Shown here piece by piece: positions 7,938-15,895 of a DNA stretch of 64,000 nt. Origin of the DNA: a virus; the IMG/VR virus record IMGVR_UViG_3300024999_000066, positions 1 through 64,000 of that record. One strand, given 5' to 3'. Both the position numbers and the translations under genes were made by a program. Numbering within the stretch: position 1 is the stretch's first letter; each line of letters starts with the position of its first letter. Under the pieces are notes generated by a model that saw nothing but the letters and a program-made list of their open reading frames with translations, ran no database searches and was not told the DNA's origin.

Positions 7938-8145
7938 CAGTGCTCTCCAACTCAACCAATATTTCCAACATAACTAAAGCCCTCTCACGATTCCTATACT
8001 GGCTTCTCTCACTAATAGACACAACACCTAGTCCTGTAGGCTGATGAACAATAAGCACACCACTGTGTGTAAGTCCTACATGTTGCCCTCAAGTTTTATA
8101 GGGTGGGTATGTACTGATTTCTAAGTCTTCTGGTTTAAGATTCAT
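7930..8145 (-). pseudogene. Release-factor-like (RF-1 domain, GGQ) protein interrupted by an in-frame TGA
   Basis: 71 sense codons plus an internal TGA. After MNLKPEDLEISTYPPYKT the frame has TGA (plus 8089-8091), then [28 protein letters not shown] and a helical end. This is the RF-1 catalytic domain, in which GGQ triggers peptidyl-tRNA hydrolysis. The TGA replaces exactly the first Gly of GGQ, one base from GGA. Both sides are otherwise intact and in one frame, and the ATG overlaps the upstream stop (ATGA). It may be a recent nonsense change, a sequencing error or a readthrough product. Confidence 0.75.
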
Positions 8146-8390
8146 TCTTTACTAATACTCCCAATATTACCATCACAGAAATACATCATCTCTTCAATTG
8201 CATCTCCAATATTCTTATAGTGCTCGTAGTCATCCTTATCTTCAGGCGGATACACCTTACTCCAACTCTTCTCTTCTGTAAAGGACCAAGTGCTATCTAC
8301 GTCTACAGAATTCCATTTGTTGGATAGAAGATATTCTGCAACTTCGTACCAAGTGTTAAAGTCATTCACTCCAAACCCTCCCACTAACAT
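8142..8390 (-). CDS. Hypothetical protein
   Basis: 82 aa from ATG 8390 (MLVGGFGVNDFN); longer in-frame starts run deep into the upstream gene. The start codon is uncertain because even 8390 overlaps 8362-8568 by 29 nt. Acidic, Trp-rich. No family recognised. Confidence 0.5.
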   Translation of the reverse strand: MLVGGFGVNDFNTWYEVAEYLLSNKWNSVDVDSTWSFTEEKSWSKVYPPEDKDDYEHYKNIGDAIEEMMYFCDGNIGSISKE

Positions 8391-8568
8391 GACCTTGATG
8401 GTACATCTCCCAAGCCTCATTTGTACGACTATCAGCATAAAAGAAACTATACTCAGCATCCCTCACCACTGAATAACCTCTACGAACAGCGTAATATTCA
8501 AACTCTTGTCGAGTCTGCTCTTCAAACAAATCCCAACCATCTTCATTGCAGCCGTTACTTTTCACCAT
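8362..8568 (-). CDS. Small hypothetical protein
   Basis: 68 aa, aromatic-rich (FEYYAVRRGYSV, ADSRTNEAWEMYH). This layout is common in small phage proteins that accompany nucleotide-metabolism operons. Overlaps both neighbours by a few bases. Function unknown. Confidence 0.6.
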   Translation of the reverse strand: MVKSNGCNEDGWDLFEEQTRQEFEYYAVRRGYSVVRDAEYSFFYADSRTNEAWEMYHQGHVSGRVWSE

Positions 8569-8849
8569 TCAAACTCCATCTTAACAATAGTTTTCTCATA
8601 CCGTACTGACACCATAGTCGTAACCAGCCACTTGCAAATCTTGACAGCCAGTCCAGGGTCTTTACAAACACCTGTCAATGTAACAGTACCCGTCATATCC
8701 TCAACGCTCTTTACTCTCAGAGTATTCCCTGTGTTAATCTTATTCCAGATAGAACACATGCATTCAATTGTTTCAATATCACCAAGCTTCGTGTGCAGAT
8801 ATGTTAGACTTGTGTATTCAACTGGTAATTCAAACTTCTCGTAATTCAT
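8562..8849 (-). CDS. Hypothetical protein
   Basis: 95 aa, alternating beta/alpha pattern, no motif. Its ATG overlaps the stop of 8846-9079 (ATGA), supporting coupled translation. Confidence 0.6.
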   Translation of the reverse strand: MNYEKFELPVEYTSLTYLHTKLGDIETIECMCSIWNKINTGNTLRVKSVEDMTGTVTLTGVCKDPGLAVKICKWLVTTMVSVRYEKTIVKMEFEW

Positions 8850-9079
8850 TTCCCCTCCTCAATCTTAAACTCAGACCATTCGTCAATAGCTCTCTGCCAA
8901 GCCTCTGACTCATAATCAATATCAGCACAGAAGCCACCATTAAGTGTTTCCCTGAAGTTAACAAACAAGCTGTCCTCTGGTTTCAAACACATCTTCCCAC
9001 CACCAACTGTAGACTCTTTACTACACTTGTGCTTAAGGCGTGCATTACATGAGCAGCGTTCTTCTGGGATGTTAGTCAT
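8846..9079 (-). CDS. Small cysteine-containing protein
   Basis: 77 aa starting MTNIPEERCSCN. ATG 9079 is chosen because GGAGG precedes it; longer in-frame starts overlap 9072-9236. Cysteines (CSC, HKC) lie in the first third and the C-terminus is acidic. Function unknown. Confidence 0.6.
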   Translation of the reverse strand: MTNIPEERCSCNARLKHKCSKESTVGGGKMCLKPEDSLFVNFRETLNGGFCADIDYESEAWQRAIDEWSEFKIEEGK

Positions 9080-9236
9080 TAGCCTCTTCCTCCAATTTAA
9101 TCCATTCACCCCAACCACCAGTCTTGATATCCGTAAGCCTGTACCAGATACTATCATCTTCAAGGATTGTTGTCTGTATTTCTATACAGATTGATGAAGT
9201 CTTTCGTACAGGTGTTGGGAATTGTATGATGTTCAT
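9072..9236 (-). CDS. Small hypothetical protein
   Basis: 54 aa ending IWYRLTDIKTGGWGEWI plus an acidic tail. It occupies the space upstream of 8846-9079, overlapping it by 8 nt (ATGACTAA), and is preceded by GAGGAT. The Trp/Gly-rich end suggests a small folded domain. Confidence 0.55.
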   Translation of the reverse strand: MNIIQFPTPVRKTSSICIEIQTTILEDDSIWYRLTDIKTGGWGEWIKLEEEAND

Positions 9237-9248
9237 GATTTGTCATCC

Positions 9249-9494
9249 TCAGCAATACGCCGTACACTTCCTACAAGGGCAACTTAGCCCCAGAGGCTTC
9301 ATACGATCTTCTATAGGGACGGTATCCCATAGACATTTAGTCTCCAATCCCTTCGGGTAGGGTGTAGGCCAAGTGTAGTCTGTAAAAGGATAGTGGATCT
9401 GTTTATATCGTGCAAGAGATTCTTCCAACTCTTTTCTAATTTCTTTCAGTTGGTCTTCTATGGACTGCATACGTTCTTCAATTGTTTGGTTCAT
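9249..9494 (-). CDS. Small protein with coiled coil and Cys tail
   Basis: 81 aa from ATG 9494 (TTGGAGG upstream). The first 35 residues form a heptad-like coiled coil (MQSIEDQLKEIRKELEE); the end has CPCRKC. Possibly an oligomeric zinc-binding protein. Function unknown. Confidence 0.6.
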   Translation of the reverse strand: MNQTIEERMQSIEDQLKEIRKELEESLARYKQIHYPFTDYTWPTPYPKGLETKCLWDTVPIEDRMKPLGLSCPCRKCTAYC

Positions 9495-9699
9495 TTGTTT
9501 TCCTCCAATAATTCTCACATTCAGACTGATAGCAACCCTTTGATTTAAACAATAGCCAATTAGGCTTCATACCACTCCCACACAGAGAGCACGGATTACC
9601 GTTACAACCTACACGCATTAGTGGTGGTTTAGGTGGTGCACTTGGAGCTTTTGATCTTTGAATATTCTCAGGCATCGGTGTTGGCGCTTTAGCTGTCAT
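9478..9699 (-). CDS. Small zinc-ribbon protein
   Basis: 73 aa from ATG 9699 (GGAGG upstream). Pro-rich N-terminus, then CSLCG ... CYQSEC, a four-Cys zinc-ribbon pattern. Overlaps the next gene by 17 nt. Confidence 0.6.
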   Translation of the reverse strand: MTAKAPTPMPENIQRSKAPSAPPKPPLMRVGCNGNPCSLCGSGMKPNWLLFKSKGCYQSECENYWRKTNEPNN

Positions 9700-9701
9700 A
9701 G

Positions 9702-10097
9702 TCAATCCTCCAAATAAACTCTCATAGCCCACGTAACTTGCCTACGCAAGCCTTCTTTATAGTCATAAATCACCCCATCAACAACAGCTAGGGCATGGCC
9801 CCTAACACAGACATAGAATCTACCTTCACTGTGTTTATCTATAAAGTTTTTCAATGTAATCCTATTTTCCCTAGAGTAAGGACCAACTTTGTGTTTAGTT
9901 TTCTTCAAGCTAGGGGCAAGAACATCTATGCTTCGAAGACCTTTTCTGTTCCGTCTACCGCAATGATTCTTCAGATGTGCATGGGCTCTCTCGTAGGTCG
10001 TATTAAACACTACAGAGAAAGCTTTTACTGTACAATCGTTTGTTTCTTTCATTGCTCTACTGCTTTCATTAAACATCCCTGTGTAGTTGTACCACAT
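9702..10097 (-). CDS. Putative papain-like cysteine peptidase-type phage protein
   Basis: 131 aa. NDCTVKAFSVVF near residue 20 and GRFYVCVRGHALAVVDG followed by YDY near residue 92 place a Cys, a His and an Asp as in small papain/C39-like phage proteins. The family is widespread in phage early regions but uncharacterised. The catalytic assignment is inferred from residue order only. Confidence 0.55.
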   Translation of the reverse strand: MWYNYTGMFNESSRAMKETNDCTVKAFSVVFNTTYERAHAHLKNHCGRRNRKGLRSIDVLAPSLKKTKHKVGPYSRENRITLKNFIDKHSEGRFYVCVRGHALAVVDGVIYDYKEGLRRQVTWAMRVYLED

Positions 10098-10334
10098 CTA
10101 ACTCACCCTATAAATAATCAAATTATGCTTCAGTATAGCATCTTCTAGTTTAACAAGGTTCATATTTTTCTGTGGAAGATGCACCCACCACGCATTATCT
10201 TTCTTGACAATTGTAAATACAGTGTTAGGGACATCTTCAAAGGAGATGCTGTTGATATCCTTCACTGTCTGTCCATCAGATGCTGTGTAGAAGATTGTCT
10301 TGTTGTTGATTGTACGTACTTTTAGGTGGTTCAT
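10098..10334 (-). CDS. Hypothetical protein
   Basis: 78 aa from ATG 10334, which overlaps the preceding TGA (ATGA). Beta-rich sequence ending with LKHNLIIYRV. No family recognised. Confidence 0.6.
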   Translation of the reverse strand: MNHLKVRTINNKTIFYTASDGQTVKDINSISFEDVPNTVFTIVKKDNAWWVHLPQKNMNLVKLEDAILKHNLIIYRVS

Positions 10335-10528
10335 TGTTGAAGAGCCCATACGCTAGCCTGACCATCCCGTACACCCATCGAATAAGCCCTTGACCAGATC
10401 ATAAAAGCTCCTTGCACATGTACATCATTGAATGACAAGGGTGCATTAGCTAGTGGTGTTGTATCTAGCCCCACTTCCTTAGCCATTATAATGAATTCTT
10501 TGTGATGTTGTGTAAGTGTTTCTAGCAT
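10331..10528 (-). CDS. Hypothetical protein
   Basis: 65 aa, helical, with a C-terminal A.SMGVRDGQASVW motif. Start adjoins the stop of the upstream gene; GAGGAGAC lies just upstream. Function unknown. Confidence 0.6.
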   Translation of the reverse strand: MLETLTQHHKEFIIMAKEVGLDTTPLANAPLSFNDVHVQGAFMIWSRAYSMGVRDGQASVWALQQ

Positions 10529-10941
10529 TATTTGTCTCCTCGGGACAATATCTCCTGAATATTTCCAATCTTACGAGAATACCCGTTCAACACCCCTAAG
10601 TCAATTGCACATTTACCAAAGGAGATGAATTGTTTAGGGTAGATATCTTTCCCTAGGGTGATTGTCTCGCCTGTGTCAAGACATTTAAACTGCCTACCAT
10701 ACCAATTACATAGGAAAGCATAGCGTGGAGCCCATGTGTGGAAACGTTTATCTTCTGGAAATTTCCAAATCCGCTGGGCTGTAAACTCAAGATTGTGAAT
10801 AATGTCTTCAGCTTTCTGACTCCAAGGCACTTTGATAAACAAATCCGTGTAGTACTCAAGAGCTTCGTGGAGTTCATTAATCTTGGAGATGTCTTCCTCA
10901 GATAGTCCACGTTCTTTAGCCAACTCAAGATTTGCAGTCAT
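10528..10941 (-). CDS. Hypothetical protein
   Basis: 137 aa from ATG 10941 (AAGGAG upstream), rather than the longer in-frame start at 10992. The C-terminal part (CNWYGRQFKCLDTG...YPKQFISFGKCAI) has spaced cysteines. No family recognised. Confidence 0.65.
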   Translation of the reverse strand: MTANLELAKERGLSEEDISKINELHEALEYYTDLFIKVPWSQKAEDIIHNLEFTAQRIWKFPEDKRFHTWAPRYAFLCNWYGRQFKCLDTGETITLGKDIYPKQFISFGKCAIDLGVLNGYSRKIGNIQEILSRGDK

Positions 10942-11108
10942 TTTAACTCCTTCCAAACAGAATAGATAGCCAACGGAAGACTGATGGGCCATGAAAAGGA
11001 GAAGATAACACTCTCCAGAAGTTTATATTTAGCTTTAGCTCTGTATGTGTCGATTGCTTCGCTGTACATTACTAAAAGTGTTACGATAGAATATATGAAC
11101 AAGAGCAT
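10938..11108 (-). CDS. Small two-pass membrane protein
   Basis: 56 aa starting MLLFIYSIVTLLVMYSEA, then a basic loop and a second hydrophobic stretch (SVIFSFSWPISLPLAIY). AAGGAG precedes the ATG and its TGA overlaps the next ATG. A likely inner-membrane protein of unknown role. Confidence 0.6.
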   Translation of the reverse strand: MLLFIYSIVTLLVMYSEAIDTYRAKAKYKLLESVIFSFSWPISLPLAIYSVWKELK

Positions 11109-11185
11109 TGCAAACTCCTTAGAGCCACTACCGGACTCCGTTAAGATTAATTACGTTTTAGACAGTTAAAACTACGCCAACTTTA

Positions 11186-11548
11186 TTACTTTTCTTCGCA
11201 TTCTAGCCCTAGTTTGTACTCAATACACAATCCTACCACAGCTAATGCACTCCAACGAGGATTATTTTGTACAAATTGATTAATATTACTAAAGCCCGTA
11301 CTATCAACGAAGTCTTTGATATCAATACCAAGTTTCTTGCAAGCACGTCGTACATATTTCGTATCTGAAGCTGGCTTCCACCACATTGGCAGGCGGATTC
11401 CGAACAAACTACTCTGCTCTCGCCAAAACTGCTCATCCTTGTATTCAGTGTACAAGTGTTCACTCGCATATTGCTGATCTGCAAGCCGCTTAAGTTTCAC
11501 TTGCTCTCGTTGCTCTTGATTCATCGGTACAAAGTTGGGATTACTCAT
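11186..11548 (-). CDS. Hypothetical protein
   Basis: 120 aa from ATG 11548 (GGAG upstream). Charged N-terminal half, then a compact helical half (RRACKKLGIDIKDFVD). No motif recognised. Confidence 0.6.
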   Translation of the reverse strand: MSNPNFVPMNQEQREQVKLKRLADQQYASEHLYTEYKDEQFWREQSSLFGIRLPMWWKPASDTKYVRRACKKLGIDIKDFVDSTGFSNINQFVQNNPRWSALAVVGLCIEYKLGLECEEK

Positions 11549-11876
11549 CCTGTTTCTCCTTAGGCTTCCACATTTTCGCAAACTTCAACACACTGGGTAC
11601 ACTATCACTATCCACTGGCATCACCACAAGACAACTAGGCTGTCCACCAAGAGTTGTGTTTTCATGCCCTTTCCAGCATTGTAGTGTAGAACTGATTTTA
11701 TAAAACTCCTTATTGTTTACACGAACTACCACCTTCTTAAAAGAATTCAACAACCAATCATCATATACAGGATCATCCTCAAACAACCTGTGCCCATTGA
11801 TTACGCTATGGGCTACAAGGGTGGGCACCATATAGTCCGGAACACCGTCCAACACAGCAATATACATCTTTAGCAT
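11541..11876 (-). CDS. Putative PTH2-like peptidyl-tRNA hydrolase family protein
   Basis: 111 aa. YIAVLDGVPDYMVPTLVAHSV at the start, then a WL..SFKKVVVRV strand, LGGQPSC and FAKMWKPK. The order of a strand, an invariant-looking HS helix and the KKVVV strand resembles phage proteins annotated as peptidyl-tRNA hydrolase type 2. If active it would free tRNA from drop-off peptidyl-tRNA. The assignment is from pattern memory and not secure. Confidence 0.5.
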   Translation of the reverse strand: MLKMYIAVLDGVPDYMVPTLVAHSVINGHRLFEDDPVYDDWLLNSFKKVVVRVNNKEFYKISSTLQCWKGHENTTLGGQPSCLVVMPVDSDSVPSVLKFAKMWKPKEKQDE

Positions 11877-11888
11877 TTATTTCTCCAA

Positions 11889-12176
11889 TTAAATAACTAT
11901 ACCACTATTAACAGAACACTTCTCTGTCAAATATTTATGAATGTTAATGATATCTTGTTCTTCAAACTGAATCCCTTCCTTAGACTTCTTAATCACTAAA
12001 GCCATTGTCACTTCAGCAGCCTTCTCTGTACATTTCTCTAATATGCCGTCATGCCATGTTCCGTAGAATTCACCCGGACCAGAGATAACTACAGACTTAG
12101 GCTTCTTAGGTGCAATGGTACAGCCTGTTGCAATTAAAGTAAAGGAAAGAATAAGTATTGCAAAGCAAGATTTCAT
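11889..12176 (-). CDS. Putative lipoprotein
   Basis: 95 aa. Signal peptide with hydrophobic core and lipobox IATGC placing the lipidated Cys at residue 19. The mature part is short and polar with two further cysteines. Phage lipoproteins in early regions often act in superinfection exclusion; that role here is only a guess. Confidence 0.65.
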   Translation of the reverse strand: MKSCFAILILSFTLIATGCTIAPKKPKSVVISGPGEFYGTWHDGILEKCTEKAAEVTMALVIKKSKEGIQFEEQDIINIHKYLTEKCSVNSGIVI

Positions 12177-12198
12177 TTAATCACCTCATTGATGATGT

Positions 12199-12864
12199 CT
12201 AATTTATTTGCACAATTGTAAATTTCCCACCACGAAAACAAGCTCCTGTGTCAATGTACTCAACATTCCCTAGTGTTTCTGGTTGATTCATTGGAGTATG
12301 CCCAACATAAAGTTTATGCAGCCCTACCACTTCCGATTTATCCTTATACTCAATTTTGGTACGTGCCCACATAGCTACAGCTTCAAATCTGTCTTTATTA
12401 CTTTCATACATTGATTTAAAAAGATTCCAATAACCTAGTGGGCATTCGGCATGGATGATTCCTACCAAACCTTTATCTGTTTCTACTTCAATAGCTAGAG
12501 GCATCTCTTTCATTTCTAGTGCATAACATTGCTGTTCAACAGTTGGGAGTCCATACAGCCACATGCCGCCATTGATTGCGTGATTTCCGCAAGCATTACT
12601 CTCGTTACCAGCCTCTACAGAGTCGATAACCATTTGTTCATGATTGCCCCGTACAGCATGGAACCAAGGCTTGCGTAACCAATCCCAAAACTCTTGTGAT
12701 TCAGGGCCACGATCAACCAAATCACCTACGCTGAACAGTCGGTCCAGCTTCTCATTAAAGTCGATGACATAAAGTTGTTCTTGGAGTTTACTAAAGCAAC
12801 CATGGATGTCGCCTACGCAGTAATCTTTACCTTGTGTATTCTTTTCAAACCTCTGTAAGAACAT
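12199..12864 (-). CDS. Calcineurin-like serine/threonine protein phosphatase (lambda PP type)
   Basis: 221 aa from ATG 12864 (GGAGAAGG upstream). Metallophosphatase motifs in order: GDIHG (18-22), GDLVDRG (47-53), GNHE (73-76), then IIHAE and VGHTP. These coordinate two metal ions. Length matches phage lambda phosphatase (221 aa). Likely a cytoplasmic protein phosphatase; the substrate is unknown. Overlaps the preceding small gene by 20 nt. Confidence 0.88.
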   Translation of the reverse strand: MFLQRFEKNTQGKDYCVGDIHGCFSKLQEQLYVIDFNEKLDRLFSVGDLVDRGPESQEFWDWLRKPWFHAVRGNHEQMVIDSVEAGNESNACGNHAINGGMWLYGLPTVEQQCYALEMKEMPLAIEVETDKGLVGIIHAECPLGYWNLFKSMYESNKDRFEAVAMWARTKIEYKDKSEVVGLHKLYVGHTPMNQPETLGNVEYIDTGACFRGGKFTIVQIN

Positions 12865-13039
12865 TTTCCTTCTCCTCAAACATTTTCAATAATTCTTCTA
12901 CTTCGTAAATCGTACGTTCTAGGAATTCATGATTCTCACCAATTCCAAGTTTATCTGAAATTTTATTCATTCGTGTTTCCACGCGGGTTAGATCTTTGTG
13001 GATTAATTGAAGTTGTCGTTGTAGTTGTTTCTTAGTCAA
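12845..13039 (-). CDS. Small coiled-coil protein
   Basis: 64 aa, almost entirely charged helix ([20 protein letters not shown]). Overlaps both neighbouring genes by 8-20 nt. No family recognised. Confidence 0.6.
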   Translation of the reverse strand: MTKKQLQRQLQLIHKDLTRVETRMNKISDKLGIGENHEFLERTIYEVEELLKMFEEKENVLTEV

Positions 13040-13568
13040 TTCCTAACTCCTTCTTAGCTTTTTCTACAATATCCTTAGCTTGTGCATACAGAGTGGGATC
13101 ACCTTCAGTTAGCACTTCTAACAGCAACTCTTTTTCCTTGATGTAAACCTTTGCACAATCTTTGTCATGTTCAACGATTGATCTACTGTTAGAGATAAGG
13201 TCTGCGAGTTTGATTGTTTTAGCTGCTGGTGATGCCTGTGCTGTATGTTGACGATCAATTTCTTTACGTTTTGCACGATTACCGTCTTCAGGTTTAGATA
13301 CATCTGTGAGCATTTCTACAAGGACAGCAACTTCATCACTAAGGTTCAACTTAATAAACTCCAGAGTGATATTCGTATCCTCGCACAAGTCGTGACAAAG
13401 TGCCGCAGCAATAATCTCTTGTGTACAGTTCTCACCTAAAGTTTCGTAAACCAACAGGGCTACTTCTTCTGGGTGATAGTAGTAATCCTCGCCAGTATAT
13501 TTTCTTCTCTGACCTACCGCACAATGTGCAGCCCTACAGAAACAAATTGCTTTATCTAACAGATCCAT
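13032..13568 (-). CDS. HD-domain hydrolase, MESH1/SpoT-like
   Basis: 178 aa. An early His (AAHCAVGQRRKYTGEDYYYHP), the HD pair in ALCHDLCEDT near residue 60, and KLADLISN near 122 follow the motif order of the RelA/SpoT hydrolase domain and the small hydrolase MESH1. The predicted reaction is 3'-pyrophosphate removal from (p)ppGpp or a related nucleotide. AGGGGG precedes the ATG. Could counter the host stringent response; substrate unproven. Confidence 0.78.
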   Translation of the reverse strand: MDLLDKAICFCRAAHCAVGQRRKYTGEDYYYHPEEVALLVYETLGENCTQEIIAAALCHDLCEDTNITLEFIKLNLSDEVAVLVEMLTDVSKPEDGNRAKRKEIDRQHTAQASPAAKTIKLADLISNSRSIVEHDKDCAKVYIKEKELLLEVLTEGDPTLYAQAKDIVEKAKKELGID

Positions 13569-13607
13569 AAAACCCCCTTTAAATTAGTAAGGTTATGATA
13601 AAACAAA

Positions 13608-13628
13608 AGGCCCTCAAGCACAATGCCT
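13608..13628 (-). terminator. Weak terminator-like hairpin
   Basis: On the minus strand AGGC pairs with GCCT over a 13 nt loop and is followed by TTTTGTTTT. It separates the 13649 gene from the HD hydrolase gene. Confidence 0.35.
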
Positions 13629-13648
13629 AAGAACCTTATAAATACTAA

Positions 13649-13837
13649 TCAATCTGCCCATATCCATAGATTTTCTTCAACGAAGTCATTCACCATCAAA
13701 GTGACTTCTTGTCTGTGCCACCCTTCACCGATCACTACTTCTTTATATTCACCCAAAGCTGAATGTGTACCGTGATGATAGTCAACTCCATAAATCCAGA
13801 ATCCTGATGACCAGACGTAGATTATTGATCTATTCAT
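13649..13837 (-). CDS. Small hypothetical protein
   Basis: 62 aa, rich in Trp/Tyr/His (GFWIYGVDYHHGTHSALGEY). No family recognised. Ends just before the hairpin at 13608. Confidence 0.55.
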   Translation of the reverse strand: MNRSIIYVWSSGFWIYGVDYHHGTHSALGEYKEVVIGEGWHRQEVTLMVNDFVEENLWIWAD

Positions 13838-13840
13838 AAG

Positions 13841-14266
13841 TCACCCAATATACTTATTGTTGAGAAACAACTTAGCATAGCTGTGAAGAGTAAATTCTAC
13901 CCGATGATCTTGTACAATAATCTGCCGGGTCTTTTTGCACAGTTGCAGCTTAATACTTTTAAGTGGTCGAGCAGCTTTAGCCTTAGCTACAGTGTAATCA
14001 TCCCAGCTCCACAAGGACAGTTTGCTTGGAGGTCGCCCAAAGATACATTTGATAGAGTTCCCGTTATACAACTCTGTCGCCTTTAAGAACGAGACTACTT
14101 CCCGTCCACGATTCTTATAGTCACCACTCTCATATGTGACGTGACCATTTGCCCATGTAGTTCGGCTATAACCTAGGGCTGACATGAATTCGTCAAGGGC
14201 GAATAGCTGGAGTTTCTTTGTTTCGATAATTTGCTCTGGGTCCCACTTGCTAGCTTTGGTGTACAT
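13841..14266 (-). CDS. Hypothetical protein
   Basis: 141 aa from ATG 14266 (GGAG upstream) rather than 14290. Basic C-terminal half (KAKAARPLKSIKLQLCKKTRQIIVQDH) could bind nucleic acid. Overlaps the end of the dCMP deaminase gene by 17 nt. Confidence 0.6.
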   Translation of the reverse strand: MYTKASKWDPEQIIETKKLQLFALDEFMSALGYSRTTWANGHVTYESGDYKNRGREVVSFLKATELYNGNSIKCIFGRPPSKLSLWSWDDYTVAKAKAARPLKSIKLQLCKKTRQIIVQDHRVEFTLHSYAKLFLNNKYIG

Positions 14267-14681
14267 TTTGTTCTCCTTTAAATTGTTCAACTTCTACGTT
14301 ACATTTTTTGAGAAATTCCAGTGGTGATGTATCCCTGTAAACTTCTCCATATACTACCTTAGTAATACCTGCCTGTACAATCAAATTTGAACAAGATTGG
14401 CATGGGCTCAACGTTGTGAAGATTGTACTTCCTTTAAGACTGATACCAGCTTTTGTAGCCTTCATAATCGCATTAGACTCAGAGTGCAAAATGTGACTAA
14501 AAGTGTTCCCTTGGTCATCTTCACACTTGTTATCGAAATTACTTGGGCTACCGTTCCATCCGATTAGAAGTACTTCATCAGGTGTTATTAGACAGCTCCC
14601 CACTTTCTTACGTTCCGCATAAGAGTTGAGTGCAACTCGGCAAGCAAAGTCAAAGTAAGTGTTATATTCTTTTTGTTTCAT
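14250..14681 (-). CDS. dCMP deaminase
   Basis: 143 aa. Zinc-dependent cytidine/deoxycytidylate deaminase fold: HSE (66-68) in place of the usual HAE, and PCQSC (93-97) giving the other two zinc ligands. It would convert dCMP to dUMP, the substrate of ThyX (60900-61577), while dUTPase (61737-62168) supplies dUMP from dUTP. Closest in layout to T4-type dCMP deaminase. Neighbouring Nudix gene ends 2 nt before its start. Confidence 0.88.
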   Translation of the reverse strand: MKQKEYNTYFDFACRVALNSYAERKKVGSCLITPDEVLLIGWNGSPSNFDNKCEDDQGNTFSHILHSESNAIMKATKAGISLKGSTIFTTLSPCQSCSNLIVQAGITKVVYGEVYRDTSPLEFLKKCNVEVEQFKGEQNVHQS

Positions 14682-14683
14682 GC

Positions 14684-15118
14684 CTATCGGTACTCAGCAG
14701 TTATTTTCAACCGCCCATTTTCTGAGTCTGCGTCAAGACAAGCCATAATCAGCCAGGGTACATTTGAAATAGACTTTGAACGGATAAATTCCCAATCTTC
14801 TTTCAAATCAAAAACTTTAACAACTTCCTTTTCCATAGTTCTTACTAGTTCAACACAGTCTGAGAATGTATAATATACATCAACACTGAATACATTCTCT
14901 TCTTGCATAGTTAGTAGGCTGTACCAAGTTTGTGCTAATACCCCTGTCTCTTCAAAAAACTCTCTAACCATGGCTGCATGAGAATTCAAATCATGTTCTT
15001 CGATTTTTCCACCGACACCGTTATACAACCCCTCTTGCCACTTTGGTTTGATCTTCTGAATAAGGGCTACTTTATCAGCTTTCTTGTCAAACATAAAACC
15101 TAGCACATATTTTTGCAT
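14684..15118 (-). CDS. Nudix hydrolase
   Basis: 144 aa. Nudix box GGKIEEHDLNSHAAMVREFF followed by EETGV, with one or two extra residues against GX5EX7REUXEEXGU. The REFFEETG metal-binding core is intact. AGGAG precedes the ATG. Probably hydrolyses a nucleoside diphosphate derivative (MutT-like); substrate not predictable. Confidence 0.85.
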   Translation of the reverse strand: MQKYVLGFMFDKKADKVALIQKIKPKWQEGLYNGVGGKIEEHDLNSHAAMVREFFEETGVLAQTWYSLLTMQEENVFSVDVYYTFSDCVELVRTMEKEVVKVFDLKEDWEFIRSKSISNVPWLIMACLDADSENGRLKITAEYR

Positions 15119-15127
15119 TACTTTCTC

Positions 15128-15409
15128 CTATTTCTTCCTCGTTGCTGTGCCTCTGCAACTCAATTCACCGCTCTCAGATTTACTTACTGTCTTCTGCAAC
15201 TTGCTGGCAACTACTGTATAATGACCTTTCCCATACACAGAGTCTACATATTCTTGTGCAACAACTCGTGAAGCCGTGTGCACAAACCAATATTCTCCCA
15301 TAGCATTCTGTATATAGAAGGTCGATGGTGGGATGAATAGGTAGTCTGTGAATGTCTGGTAATCTACGATAGTCACTTTAGGGTCTTTTGCTTTCTTTTC
15401 AACTGTCAT
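15128..15409 (-). CDS. Hypothetical protein
   Basis: 93 aa. Central folded part (FYIQNAMGEYWFVHTASRVVAQ) and basic tail ending RGTATRKK. GGAG precedes the ATG. No family recognised. Confidence 0.6.
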   Translation of the reverse strand: MTVEKKAKDPKVTIVDYQTFTDYLFIPPSTFYIQNAMGEYWFVHTASRVVAQEYVDSVYGKGHYTVVASKLQKTVSKSESGELSCRGTATRKK

Positions 15410-15412
15410 ACC

Positions 15413-15640
15413 TTACTCCCATCGAACTTGAATAACCGCTTCAATAATCTTTTCTTTCTTACCCTTCTTGGGTTTTGTTTTATACTCAATCTTTGTAAGA
15501 GTTGCTTTGTTACCTAACCTGTCAACAAAGGCTTCTGTCCATTTCCTTACTACCGTATTCCCTTCGGCTAAGTAATACGGGATGTGAGGACTAATTTTCT
15601 TAATCTTACCACACAGCGGACCAAAAGGCTCCTCCATCAT
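15413..15640 (-). CDS. Small basic protein
   Basis: 75 aa. Lysine-rich C-terminal half (TKPKKGKKEKIIEAVIQVRW). GAGG before the first of two adjacent ATGs. Start shares a base with the stop of 15640-15765. Function unknown. Confidence 0.6.
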   Translation of the reverse strand: MMEEPFGPLCGKIKKISPHIPYYLAEGNTVVRKWTEAFVDRLGNKATLTKIEYKTKPKKGKKEKIIEAVIQVRWE

Positions 15641-15765
15641 TAATCCTCATCTGGATAGGGGTTTGGTTCATAGTCATCCCAATCTTGTTCTTGGCTATCT
15701 TCGTCTTTGGAGTAATATCGGTAAATCTCGTGGTCCAAGAAGATGTCGTAGGATGAATCACTCAT
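15640..15765 (-). CDS. Small acidic protein
   Basis: 41 aa, 15 of them D/E, ending PNPYPDED. Coupled to neighbours on both sides by short overlaps. May be a charged DNA-mimic-like peptide, but no evidence beyond charge. Confidence 0.5.
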   Translation of the reverse strand: MSDSSYDIFLDHEIYRYYSKDEDSQEQDWDDYEPNPYPDED

Positions 15766-15895
15766 AATCAAGTGCCTCTACAACTGCTGCTACCATATCC
15801 TCCCCGAACGTCTCAGTGGCGTCTTGTCGGTCTGCTGTCAGCCAAATGTCTAGCGAACTTTCTAGTGTTTCGATTACATCGCTTTCGTAATTCAT
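15758..15895 (-). CDS. Small acidic hypothetical protein
   Basis: 45 aa starting MNYESDVIETLE. Overlaps the next gene by 8 nt, and its ATG overlaps the preceding TGA. No motif. Confidence 0.5.
   Translation of the reverse strand: MNYESDVIETLESSLDIWLTADRQDATETFGEDMVAAVVEALDYE

Noticed and set aside
8089-8091. Genome-wide reassignment of TGA to glycine
   Set aside because: TGA is used as a normal stop in many genes here (for example in ATGA overlaps), so a code change is not supported by one in-frame TGA.
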